A DNA stretch of 64,000 bases from positions 34,886 through 98,885 of the forward strand of contig CAJLCI010000005.1 of assembly GCA_905205065.1 (NCBI GenBank). The letters run 5' to 3'. The position numbers and the translations under genes were made by a program. Below, piece by piece: positions 33,270 to 41,093 of the stretch (position 1 is its first letter; each line of letters starts with the position of its first letter). The DNA is from an uncultured Eubacteriales bacterium. GTDB taxonomy: Bacteria > Bacillota > Clostridia > Oscillospirales > CAG-272. Under the pieces are notes generated by a model. The model was given only the letters and a program-made list of their open reading frames with translations. It was not told where the DNA came from and did no database searches.

Positions 33270-34079
33270 ATGGCAGAAAGCAGAAGCTGTATGTCTGACC
33301 GTGACCGCAAGGATAATTACGGTATTGATGTGAATCGTATTCTCGACAGCTGCCGCGATAAGGACTGCTATGCGGATACAAGGGTATACCTGACAGACTG
33401 CGGTCAGGAGCTTATTGAACGCGGCACCAATATTCGCGTCAAGGACGCATACGTATCATGGACGGACATAGTAGTAGAACCAGTTCAGTTTAACCGCGGA
33501 TTCTACAATGTCATTCTAAGATTTTACATTAAAATCTGTGCGGATGTTTGTACCTGTCCTGGTAAAGCACAGGAAATTGAAGGTATGGCCGTAGTTGATA
33601 AAAAAGTTATTTTATATGGCGGAGAGGGAGGAGTAAGCATTTTCCGCAGCAATGCAAACGACAGTAATTTCTGTTCCTGCAGAGGCGAGCATCACGGAGA
33701 AAAGCCGGAAACCAACCTTCCGACGGCAGTTTGCGAGGTTGCTGCTCCGGTAGTCCTTGATGCAAAAATTACAAACAAAAAAAGCTGCAATAGCTGCTGC
33801 ATTAATGTTGACGATATTCCGGAGGGAGTTTGCTGCATCTGCAACGGCTGTCTGTGCGATACTGATGACGAGGGAAAGGTACTTCTTGTATCTATCGGAC
33901 TTTTCTCGGTAATACGTCTCGAACGTCCTTCGCAGTTTATCGTATGTGCATCCGAATACTGCGTACCTGATAAGGAATGCTGCCCTACAGAGGACAGCGA
34001 TCCGTGTTCTGTATTTAAATGCATGGCATTCCCGGTAAATGAATTTTGTCCGCCCACATACCGCGGACCGCGTAATTAA
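33270..34079 (+). CDS. Cysteine-rich conserved hypothetical protein of Ruminococcaceae type
   Basis: A 269-residue protein; ATG 33270 has CAGGAGG eight to ten bases upstream, while the open frame extends 31 codons further without support. It is soluble-looking, without a signal peptide, and very rich in cysteine (over 20, including KSCNSCCIN, VCCICNGCLC and DKECCPTEDSDPC). Order: YGIDVNRILDSCRDKDCYADTRVYLTDCGQ, FNRGFYNVILRFYIKIC, CPGKAQEIEGMAVVDKKVILYGGEGGVSIF, NLPTAVCEVAAPVVLDAKI, then the Cys-rich tail. I recall similar proteins from gut Clostridia, annotated as hypothetical. Spore-coat-like or metal-binding roles are possible but unproven. Confidence 0.8.
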   Translation: MAESRSCMSDRDRKDNYGIDVNRILDSCRDKDCYADTRVYLTDCGQELIERGTNIRVKDAYVSWTDIVVEPVQFNRGFYNVILRFYIKICADVCTCPGKAQEIEGMAVVDKKVILYGGEGGVSIFRSNANDSNFCSCRGEHHGEKPETNLPTAVCEVAAPVVLDAKITNKKSCNSCCINVDDIPEGVCCICNGCLCDTDDEGKVLLVSIGLFSVIRLERPSQFIVCASEYCVPDKECCPTEDSDPCSVFKCMAFPVNEFCPPTYRGPRN

Positions 34080-34123
34080 AATTACGGCATTCAACAAGGA
34101 GGGGCAAAGCTCTGTTCAAGGCG

Positions 34124-34153
34124 TTCCGGTGGTGGATTATACCACCACCGGAA
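34124..34153. repeat. Strong perfect inverted repeat without U-tail
   Basis: TTCCGGTGGTGG (34124-34135) and CCACCACCGGAA (34142-34153) form a perfect 12-bp stem with a 6-nt loop. AAAAATAAG follows on the plus strand, so it is not a normal terminator. The right arm and following bases (CCACCACCGGAAAAAATAAGT) resemble CCACCGCCGGAAAAAATGAGT at 59032, suggesting a dispersed element. Confidence 0.6.
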
Positions 34154-34232
34154 AAAATAAGTTGACTCGGTCGTCTCAGTAGAGGACGGAGATATCTCGC
34201 TTATATTCATAAATTGATATTCGGAAAACGAG

Positions 34233-34271
34233 AAAAACAGGTCGGAGCATATCCTGCTCAAACCTGTTTTT
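34233..34271. terminator. Terminator between the Cys-rich gene and mrp
   Basis: AAAAACAGGT (34233-34242) pairs with ACCTGTTTTT (34262-34271), with an inner GAGCA/TGCTC stem. The flanking A- and T-runs allow function in both directions for the converging genes. Confidence 0.78.
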
Positions 34272-34331
34272 ATTCATTTGGTTATTAAAAAAACATATGT
34301 CAGTATTAATTCAGGAAATATAGGATAAAAA

Positions 34332-35186
34332 TCAGTCTTTAAATTTTATAATTTTTTCTGCGGCTTCAGACATGTAATCGTTTTTCATTTCTTCTATACT
34401 GCCGCTGTCACAAAGAGCCGCGAGTTCAGCGTCAAACGGGATTTTTCCTATAACCTTAAGGCCGTATTTGTCTGCGGTCTCTTCCGTATGGCTTTTTCCG
34501 AAAATGTCGATATGCTTTCCGCAGTCGGGACATACGGCATAACTCATATTTTCAACGATTCCCAAAACAGGAATATTCATCATCTGAGCCATTTTAACAG
34601 CTTTAGAGACAATCATCGAAACAAGCTCCTGAGGGCTTGTTACAATTACAATTCCGCTGATCGGCAGAGACTGGAACACAGTGAGAGGAACGTCTCCGGT
34701 TCCCGGAGGCATATCTACATACATATAGTCTACATCTCCCCAGCGAACGTCGGTCCAAAACTGTTTTACAGTTCCGGCGATAATCGGTCCTCTCCATACA
34801 ACAGGAGTAGTTTCGTCTTCAAGCAGGAGATTTACCGACATAAGCTTAATTCCGCTTTGGCTTTCAACAGGAGCCATACCGCTTTCGTCTCCGATTATTT
34901 TTGCGGAATGTACTCCGAAAATCTGAGGAATTGAAGGACCTGTTATATCAGCGTCCATAACTGCCGCTGAATATCCGAGGCGTTGCGTAAGTACCGAGAG
35001 CATTGAAGTTACAAGAGATTTTCCAACGCCGCCCTTTCCGCTTACAATACCAATCATATTTTTTACATTTGATCCTGCGTTCGGTTTTTCAAGCAGGCTT
35101 TCCGGTGTAGTCCGGGAGGAACAGCTTTCGCCGCATGAGGAACAGTCGTGAGTGCATTCCTCCGGAGTTTTTGTTTCTTCATCCAT
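34332..35186 (-). CDS. mrp: Mrp/NBP35 family Fe-S cluster carrier ATPase
   Basis: A 284-residue cytoplasmic P-loop ATPase that holds and delivers Fe-S clusters. The deviant Walker A SGKGGVGKS is at residues 49-57. VMDADITGPSIPQIFG is the second motif, MPPGTGDVPL the switch region. The cluster-binding CPDC (Cys219, Cys222) is present. An N-terminal Cys-rich leader (CTHDCSSCGESC, residues 11-22) recalls the N-terminal cluster site of NBP35-type proteins; the MIP18-like N-terminal domain of some Mrp proteins is absent. It appears as a single gene, convergent with the Cys-rich gene and separated by a terminator. Confidence 0.93.
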   Translation of the reverse strand: MDEETKTPEECTHDCSSCGESCSSRTTPESLLEKPNAGSNVKNMIGIVSGKGGVGKSLVTSMLSVLTQRLGYSAAVMDADITGPSIPQIFGVHSAKIIGDESGMAPVESQSGIKLMSVNLLLEDETTPVVWRGPIIAGTVKQFWTDVRWGDVDYMYVDMPPGTGDVPLTVFQSLPISGIVIVTSPQELVSMIVSKAVKMAQMMNIPVLGIVENMSYAVCPDCGKHIDIFGKSHTEETADKYGLKVIGKIPFDAELAALCDSGSIEEMKNDYMSEAAEKIIKFKD

Positions 35187-35378
35187 AATTTAAATGTCAT
35201 TCCTTTCTGCCATATTTGTAATTCTCCACATATTACATTATACCCCTGTTTTTCCTGATTTACAATACATTTGGTAAATATTGAAGCAAAATTTACACAT
35301 TAAAATATTTTATGTTATGATCAATTATTGCGTAACGCAGGTTCATCTTCTTGCAGACTCAGGATTTTAAGCATTATT

Positions 35379-36218
35379 TTATAGTCCCAGCAATGAAAAT
35401 ACCGCAATCTTAGCGTATGACATGTATTCTCTTGCAAGATATATTGACAGCCAGAAAATATTGTCTGTATCAGACGGATAAAGTGTCATACTGACACCGT
35501 CCTGACTTGCAATCCATGAGATTCTGGCAAGGTGATACCGGTTTGATACTCCGATTATCTTGTCGGTTGAAAGATTATTTTCCTCCATTACATTGAACGA
35601 ATACTCTATGTTTTCAAGTGTGTCGGTAGACTTGTCTTCCATGTAAATCCTTTCGTTATCAATGCCGTGTTCGACAAGCCACGCGCGCATGGATTCGGCT
35701 TCGCTTATCGTCTCGTTCTTTCCCTGACCTCCGGATACAATGCACGAAGAATTAGGGTAATGCTCGAGCAGCTTAAGTGCAGACCTGAGCCTTCCTTCAA
35801 GAGACTGACCGGGAGTATATCCATACGTTTTACACCCGAATACCATAATGTTTACCGAATCTTCCTTGTCATATATGGTAAAAGCCTGTTTTTCATTTAT
35901 AGATGCAAAGGAAAAAATATATATTACTAAAACTGCAAACGAAATCAGATAGGCATACATGCCGCAGAAAAATACTGTGCGCAGTGCTTTAGGAATAACA
36001 TTTCCGAATACAAGAGCAAAAAACGCGAGAAAAAAAGCTGCGGTCGGCGCAAGAAGCAGCGGACTGAGAAATCCGTCAAGAAGGGCAGAGATCGTATACG
36101 CTGCAAAAAGATACATTATAATTATACACGCCGCGATATAAAATCCGCAGAATACTTTTTTGCCTTTTTCATTCTTTTCAAATTTTGGAATAAGTTTTGA
36201 AATAATTTTACAGTGCAT
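35379..36218 (-). CDS. YdcF/SanA-like (DUF218) membrane protein
   Basis: A 279-residue protein with AAAGGA before ATG 36218. Three to four N-terminal membrane helices are seen (residues about 24-45, 50-75 and 83-108). A soluble DUF218 domain follows from about residue 120: VNIMVFGCKTYGYTPGQSLEGRLRSAL, SCIVSGGQGKNETISEAESMRAWL, EDKSTDTLENIEYS and VSNRYHLARISW. The GGQG...E...S pattern and the DTxENxxxS motif are those of the YdcF family, linked to envelope and peptidoglycan processes with an unknown substrate. It is divergent from the PfoR-like gene; its own promoter was not identified. Confidence 0.85.
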   Translation of the reverse strand: MHCKIISKLIPKFEKNEKGKKVFCGFYIAACIIIMYLFAAYTISALLDGFLSPLLLAPTAAFFLAFFALVFGNVIPKALRTVFFCGMYAYLISFAVLVIYIFSFASINEKQAFTIYDKEDSVNIMVFGCKTYGYTPGQSLEGRLRSALKLLEHYPNSSCIVSGGQGKNETISEAESMRAWLVEHGIDNERIYMEDKSTDTLENIEYSFNVMEENNLSTDKIIGVSNRYHLARISWIASQDGVSMTLYPSDTDNIFWLSIYLAREYMSYAKIAVFSLLGL

Positions 36219-36287
36219 AGTTAAAATCCTTTCTTTTTAAGTCCCTAAAGTAATAAGAATAAAAGAAAAATGTTATTTTTGAGCGTT

Positions 36288-36316
36288 TTGACATATGTTT
36301 AATAGTAAATTAATAT
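36288..36316 (+). promoter_or_regulatory. Upstream promoter of the PfoR-like gene
   Basis: TTGACA (36288-36293) and TAATAT (36311-36316) are separated by 17 bp. Confidence 0.55.
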
Positions 36317-36342
36317 CTGTAATTTTTTTGTGACTTTTGCTG

Positions 36343-36371
36343 TTGAATATATTGTAAAAAAGTGCTATAAT
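36343..36371 (+). promoter_or_regulatory. Proximal promoter of the PfoR-like gene
   Basis: TTGAAT (36343-36348) and TATAAT (36366-36371) are separated by 17 bp, 78 bp upstream of the start codon. Confidence 0.68.
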
Positions 36372-36383
36372 GATGGAAATTTT

Positions 36384-36424
36384 AATTCGGGAACCTGTAT
36401 GAAATCAGAATTGATTCCCGAATT
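36384..36424 (+). promoter_or_regulatory. Leader hairpin of the PfoR-like gene
   Basis: AATTCGGGAA (36384-36393) and TTCCCGAATT (36415-36424) are perfectly complementary 10-bp arms, and the pairing extends further with AT pairs. It begins a few bases after the predicted transcription start, so it is either a 5' stabilising hairpin or an operator-like dyad. No U-run follows. Confidence 0.5.
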
Positions 36425-36448
36425 TAACTGCATAAAGGGGTTATCACT

Positions 36449-37522
36449 ATGTCCGAAACAAAAAAACAATCGTTTAATGACGCGGTTAAAAAGCTTTTTA
36501 AGCGTTATTTTATCGATGCTATGGGAGCAATGGCGCTTGGACTTTTCGCAACGCTTTTGATGGGGACAATTCTTGACACTATTGGCAAATATATTCCGAT
36601 TTCATGGCTTTCAGCCGGTCTATGTGAAGCGGCTTCGTTTGCCAAGGGCGCATCCGGAATGGCAATCGGCGTTGCTATCGCATATTCTTTAAAATCTGAT
36701 CCGCTCGTTCTTTTTTCCTGCGCGGTGGTCGGAAGCGCGAGCTACTCTATGGGAACTACAATAGCTCTTTCTTCCGGGGCGGAGATTGCATATACGGCGG
36801 GTCCTGCGGGAGTATTCTTCGCGGCTATAATTGCGGCGGAGCTCGGCAGGCTTGTTTCAAAAAAGACAAAAATCGACATACTGGTAACTCCTGCGGTTAC
36901 CATCTTATCGGGATATATTGTTGCAAAGCTCATATGTCCTGCAATTGCTTATCTTATGTACTATCTCGGAAGTTTTATAAATACTGCAACCGAAATGCGT
37001 CCGTTTGTTATGGGAATAATTGTATCGGTAGTTGTCGGAGTAATTCTTACACTTCCGATATCAAGCGCGGCGATATGCGCAATGATCGGTATTTCCGGTC
37101 TTGCGGGAGGCGCGGCCACGGTCGGATGCTGCGCCCAGATGGTGGGATTTGCAGTAATCAGTTTCCGTGAAAACCGCTGGGGCGGAGTCGTAGCGCAGGG
37201 ACTTGGCACGTCAATGCTTCAGATGGGCAATATCTGCCGCAAGCCTCAGATATGGATTGCGCCGACTCTTGCGGCGGCAGTATGCGGGCCGGTATCGACT
37301 ATGCTCTTTAAGCTGGAGTGTACAGGTATAAACGCGGGCATGGGAACATGCGGTCTTGTAGGTCCGATCGGAGTCGTAATGTCTACCGAAAATACCGCAA
37401 TGATGTGGATCGGTATTCTTGTATCCTGTTTTGTACTACCTGCGGTTTTATCATTTGTATTTAATGAAATTCTCCGCAAAATAGGTCTTGTTAAAACAGG
37501 TGACATGAAAATCGACGTTTGA
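36449..37522 (+). CDS. PfoR-like PTS IIC-type membrane protein
   Basis: A 357-residue integral membrane protein with AAGGGG before ATG 36449. It has about nine hydrophobic helices. It matches the PTS_EIIC_2/PfoR family: MGAMALGLFATLLMGTILDTIG, GMAIGVAIAYSL, AGPAGVFFAAIIAAELGRLVSKKTKIDI, PISSAAICAMIGISGLAGGAATVGCCAQM, GTSMLQMGNICRKPQIWIAPTLAAA, GPIGVVM. These were named for a presumed regulator of perfringolysin in Clostridium perfringens; transport of a small compound is more likely. No PTS EIIA or EIIB genes are next to it. A terminator follows at 37630. Confidence 0.85.
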   Translation: MSETKKQSFNDAVKKLFKRYFIDAMGAMALGLFATLLMGTILDTIGKYIPISWLSAGLCEAASFAKGASGMAIGVAIAYSLKSDPLVLFSCAVVGSASYSMGTTIALSSGAEIAYTAGPAGVFFAAIIAAELGRLVSKKTKIDILVTPAVTILSGYIVAKLICPAIAYLMYYLGSFINTATEMRPFVMGIIVSVVVGVILTLPISSAAICAMIGISGLAGGAATVGCCAQMVGFAVISFRENRWGGVVAQGLGTSMLQMGNICRKPQIWIAPTLAAAVCGPVSTMLFKLECTGINAGMGTCGLVGPIGVVMSTENTAMMWIGILVSCFVLPAVLSFVFNEILRKIGLVKTGDMKIDV

Positions 37523-37629
37523 TTTTTTATTGTCGGTCTTTTAAACGGCCGCTGCGGGAAGAATTATTTCATAACTTTACATTATATTTTTATTAATATT
37601 ATGCCGGCTTTTAACATAATTCCGTTTAC

Positions 37630-37667
37630 ACGGCAGACATCAAAATATCGGTGTCTGCCGTTTTTTA
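37630..37667 (+). terminator. Terminator after the PfoR-like gene
   Basis: ACGGCAGACA (37630-37639) and TGTCTGCCGT (37652-37661) form a perfect 10-bp stem followed by TTTTTATTTT. It overlaps the last codons of the convergent MutS-type gene. Confidence 0.8.
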
Positions 37668-39275
37668 TTTTATCCTTGTTAAGGTATAGCGTTTACCGGA
37701 AATATCACTTCCGGTTACACCTTCCTCCGAGGTAAGTACGGTCTGAGTCAGCAATGTTTTTTCCGGATTAAACCTTTCATACAGATCAAGGAGATGGGTT
37801 ACAAAAATATATTTGGTTTTTAGCCTAGGCAAAACTGAAAGAATATCGTACATTCCGTTAGCGCCTTCACTGTAGGAGGTTGTCTGAAAAGTTTCATTCA
37901 GGAGAAGCAGTGAATGAGGCTTAAGATTATCGAGAATATTTGCTATACAGCGAACCTCGCCTTCAAATCTTCCTGCCGTATCTCCGGCCGTAAAGTCCTC
38001 CTCCGCCGCTGAAAAGTGAGAATAAATTCCGCTTTTAACCGAAATGATAGCATTATCCGCGCATATTGGAAGCCCGGACTGGGCAAAAATCTGAGCAATC
38101 CCAGCCGAACGAAGAAAAACCGTTTTTCCGGTATTGTTCGATCCTCGTATAAGCATGCCGTCAAGATCCGGCTGCAGCGAAAGGTCGTTTGGAATTATCT
38201 GTTCATTTGTCATGCCCTCGCAAATCAGAAGCAAATCGCGCAGACCTGTTAAATCCGTAAGCTCGCTTTCCATTGGCATGATTTTCGGTGTACAAAGCGT
38301 AACGCCCGCGGAGGATACAAATTCACAGTATTTTATCGCGGCGTCGTAAAATTGCATTTCGGACGAAAGGCCGTGGAAAATTTCGTATATATCACCTGTA
38401 ATTTTAGTGAGAGTAATGTCGATTTCAGATAAGGCCTCCGTAAGAATATACATGACCGTATCAAAAGATTCATGGTCTATTGCCGATACGGAGCTCGTTT
38501 TTTCCTTAGTTTTTACCGAAATACCGGATATAAGGCGTGAAAGCTTGCTCTCCTTTTTTTCTGTATTTTCAGGAAATTCCGCGCCATTTTGCTCATCATA
38601 TATCTGCCGAAGCTGTTTTTCATATTGTTTGTACTGTTTTTCGATTAGCTGTTTTTTTGGTTTCGGTTCAATATTTGTAAGCTCACAGCCGATAATTTTA
38701 AAATCATCTGAAAGCTGAATCGCAACCTCATAATTATAATCGTCCGCTTCGTTATACACAAACAGGGAAGAAATTTTTCCGATTTCCTCAAGATTGTTGT
38801 CGGCAAGCATGCGCCCGGCGTAGTCACGTATATGTATAAGTCCGGGAGAGCTTATTTCATATGATGAAAGAATATCAGATATAGAAGTAAAAAAAGACAT
38901 TATTGTTCTTGGAAAAACAGATGTTACCTTAAGGGAAGAGTATGTCTGCGCCAGAATAGTCTCGCTGCTTCCTCCCTCATTTACATGTGTTCCCGAACGC
39001 AGTTCTATCCAGTCAGCTTTGATTTTATCATATCGAAGAAAAATTGTTTTCAGTTCATCAAATAATTCCGGATTGCTAATAAAGTCATTCAGAATGGCCT
39101 GTCTGTACAAAATGTTTTCAGGATCGGTAAGAGGTCTTGACAGTACGCTGATAAATCTGTCATACCGTGCGGAATCAGGACAGAACACACCCGCGCATCT
39201 GTCTATGGACAGATTGTAGATGGCATCTGTAGCCGCACTTTTTTCCTCGTTTTTATATAATAGACTAATTTTCAT
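37665..39275 (-). CDS. MutS-type ATPase, second of a tandem pair
   Basis: A 536-residue protein. The C-terminal third is a MutS family ATPase: RGSNNTGKT (Walker A, about residue 377), LLLLNETFQTTS (Walker B with Asn in place of the usual Asp before Glu) and FVTHL near the end. The N-terminal two thirds are helical, like the lever/clamp region of MutS-like proteins. The mismatch-recognition domain and the Smr nuclease of MutS2 are absent. It is therefore one of the short MutS-related proteins whose role (DNA structure binding, recombination control or other) is undefined. It lies 25 bp behind a second MutS-type gene, suggesting a heterodimer. Confidence 0.85.
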   Translation of the reverse strand: MKISLLYKNEEKSAATDAIYNLSIDRCAGVFCPDSARYDRFISVLSRPLTDPENILYRQAILNDFISNPELFDELKTIFLRYDKIKADWIELRSGTHVNEGGSSETILAQTYSSLKVTSVFPRTIMSFFTSISDILSSYEISSPGLIHIRDYAGRMLADNNLEEIGKISSLFVYNEADDYNYEVAIQLSDDFKIIGCELTNIEPKPKKQLIEKQYKQYEKQLRQIYDEQNGAEFPENTEKKESKLSRLISGISVKTKEKTSSVSAIDHESFDTVMYILTEALSEIDITLTKITGDIYEIFHGLSSEMQFYDAAIKYCEFVSSAGVTLCTPKIMPMESELTDLTGLRDLLLICEGMTNEQIIPNDLSLQPDLDGMLIRGSNNTGKTVFLRSAGIAQIFAQSGLPICADNAIISVKSGIYSHFSAAEEDFTAGDTAGRFEGEVRCIANILDNLKPHSLLLLNETFQTTSYSEGANGMYDILSVLPRLKTKYIFVTHLLDLYERFNPEKTLLTQTVLTSEEGVTGSDISGKRYTLTRIK

Positions 39276-39300
39276 TTAATTGATAGACTGGTTTTAAATT

Positions 39301-41025
39301 TCAGTCTCCGAACCTTTCCTTGAGTGAATTAAAATCGAGCCTGTATTTTTTAAGTATGTCCTGAGCGTGAGAGCTTTCGGTTTCGGTACGGCGCGCAATT
39401 TTATAGGTGCGTTTTGTTCCGTCCTTGTCCAGGAGCACGTTCAGCATGGGGATTCCAAGTCCTTTTTCGGAATTTTCATATGTCACGCCTATTTTATGAT
39501 GTGTAACATAAACTCCGAAAACTCCTTTTTTGTATAGCTTTTCCGCAAGTTCGGAGGTACAGCGAATAGCTTTTTGTTCACTTGTGGTCGAGTATGTTTC
39601 ATTCAGAAGTACAAGACATCCCGCCTCCGAATTCAGTAGAATATCGTTTACTCTTTCTTGTTCATCGATAAAACGACCGGAAAGTTCAAATCGTTCATCG
39701 TGGGGAAAGTGAGTAAACACGCAGCCCAGAGGAAAAATGTCGGCGTATTTGCAGGGAATCGGAGCTCCGGCGAGAAACATCAGAACCGAAACCCCGACAG
39801 TTCTCAGATATGTCGTTTTACCGCCGCCGTTTGCACCGGTAAGAAAGAAAAACGGTTCGGCTTCCGTAAAATCCGCATTGTTTGGGATTATATTTTTTTC
39901 ACCTTTTTCGAGAAGCGTAATATCAAAGGCTTCCCGTAGAATAATTTGCTTTTTTTCGGATATAGAAGGATAACAAACCGGAATACCTGCGCTTTTTATT
40001 CTTTGAATTAAACGGCATACGGAAATATAAAAACCGAGTTGGGTACGGTATCCGAGAAATTCCGGATCTATGATACTTTGATATTTTTCAGCAAAACCTG
40101 CTATTAAATTGAACTCCTGCGGATGCAGCCTTGATGCCGCGTACATGATTCCCGCAGTAAGGCGATGCGGTATTACAGATTCAGGATTAATTTCACCGAG
40201 ACCGAATTTTTTTGCACAGCTGATCAGACGCGAAAGATACCCGTTTCCGCTTGTATCATCGGAATTCTCCGAATCATTTTTTGTAATGGAATCATTTTTG
40301 CCGCCGGAAATTGTTTTATTTTCAGGAAGCGCAAGATAATGCATACTTCCCGATATTCGGCAGATATATGAGCGAAGCTCTTGAAGCGCGGAGGTTATGT
40401 CTGCAAGATCGTGTTTAAGAGAATTAAAAGCTTCACTTTGACAAAAGTTCCTGAAGCTGTCTGAAAAGCGTTTGCACAGCGGCGTATTGTCCGCCAGTTC
40501 TGAGGCGGAGATTGAAAACTCAGCGATATTTTGCAATATGAGAGCGCAGAGAACGGCCTTTTCTTCTCGACTTACAGAGTTTGAATAATCGAGGTATAGC
40601 GAATTGATATAATCGGCAGTTTTTCGCAGAGCTATAAATTGGGTAAGCAATTCTGTGTCACTGTCACCCTCGCCGTCATTATCACTTCCGTTTAATCCGT
40701 CACTATCGCCGTCACTATCACTGCAGTTTAAGCCATTGCTATCGCCGTCGCTCTTGCTGCAGTTTAAACCATCACTATCGCCGTCGCTCTTGCTGCCGTT
40801 TGAGCCGTCGTCTAAGCCGTTACTCAAGCTATCGTCCGGGCCGTCGCCAAGCAATGCGAGAAACAGCCTTTGCCTTTCGGATATATCTTCACCGCTGCAC
40901 GGTTTTTGCATAACGGCAACAGCGTCGTTGTCTATGAGCGACGAAAGTCTTGTGTCTTCAAATACTTCTGCCGAAATTTTCTGTTGCTGAGGAATTCCGA
41001 TATTAATGAGACTCGGATAAGTCAT
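39301..41025 (-). CDS. MutS-type ATPase with Ser/Asp/Gly-rich insert, first of a tandem pair
   Basis: A 574-residue protein related to the next gene. The C-terminal ATPase has LTGANGGGKTTYLRTVG (Walker A, about residue 393-401), RFIDEQERVNDILL, LVLLNETYSTTSEQKA (Walker B, again Asn-Glu) and YVTHHKIG. Residues about 58-122 are an unusual low-complexity insert of repeating DGDSDGLN/CSKSDG units, not expected in a MutS core. The remaining N-terminal part is helical. No mismatch-recognition or Smr domain is present. It is preceded by a cation ATPase gene. The paired arrangement of two unequal MutS-like ATPases suggests they act together. Confidence 0.85.
   Translation of the reverse strand: MTYPSLINIGIPQQQKISAEVFEDTRLSSLIDNDAVAVMQKPCSGEDISERQRLFLALLGDGPDDSLSNGLDDGSNGSKSDGDSDGLNCSKSDGDSNGLNCSDSDGDSDGLNGSDNDGEGDSDTELLTQFIALRKTADYINSLYLDYSNSVSREEKAVLCALILQNIAEFSISASELADNTPLCKRFSDSFRNFCQSEAFNSLKHDLADITSALQELRSYICRISGSMHYLALPENKTISGGKNDSITKNDSENSDDTSGNGYLSRLISCAKKFGLGEINPESVIPHRLTAGIMYAASRLHPQEFNLIAGFAEKYQSIIDPEFLGYRTQLGFYISVCRLIQRIKSAGIPVCYPSISEKKQIILREAFDITLLEKGEKNIIPNNADFTEAEPFFFLTGANGGGKTTYLRTVGVSVLMFLAGAPIPCKYADIFPLGCVFTHFPHDERFELSGRFIDEQERVNDILLNSEAGCLVLLNETYSTTSEQKAIRCTSELAEKLYKKGVFGVYVTHHKIGVTYENSEKGLGIPMLNVLLDKDGTKRTYKIARRTETESSHAQDILKKYRLDFNSLKERFGD
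40660..40850 (-). repeat. Minisatellite encoding the Ser/Asp/Gly insert of the MutS-type gene
   Basis: Imperfect direct repeats built from CCGTCACTATC, GTTTAA(A/G)CC and CGCTCTTGCTGC segments recur every 33-36 bp. For example GCTCTTGCTGCAGTTTAA at 40751 is followed by GCTCTTGCTGCCGTTTGA 36 bp later. The repeats stay in frame, so length change would only vary the linker. Confidence 0.75.
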
Positions 41026-41093
41026 ATAAATAGTGCCTTTCCTGAATTTTTGAGTTGTCCGGAGCTTTTTACGGCCTTTTTACGGCTGTTTTA

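Noticed and set aside
34124..34153. Terminator of the Cys-rich gene
   Set aside because: The hairpin is followed by A residues, not T; the proper terminator is at 34233-34271.
37665..41025. Classical mutS or mutS2 genes
   Set aside because: Mismatch-recognition and Smr domains are missing and the proteins are only 536 and 574 residues long.
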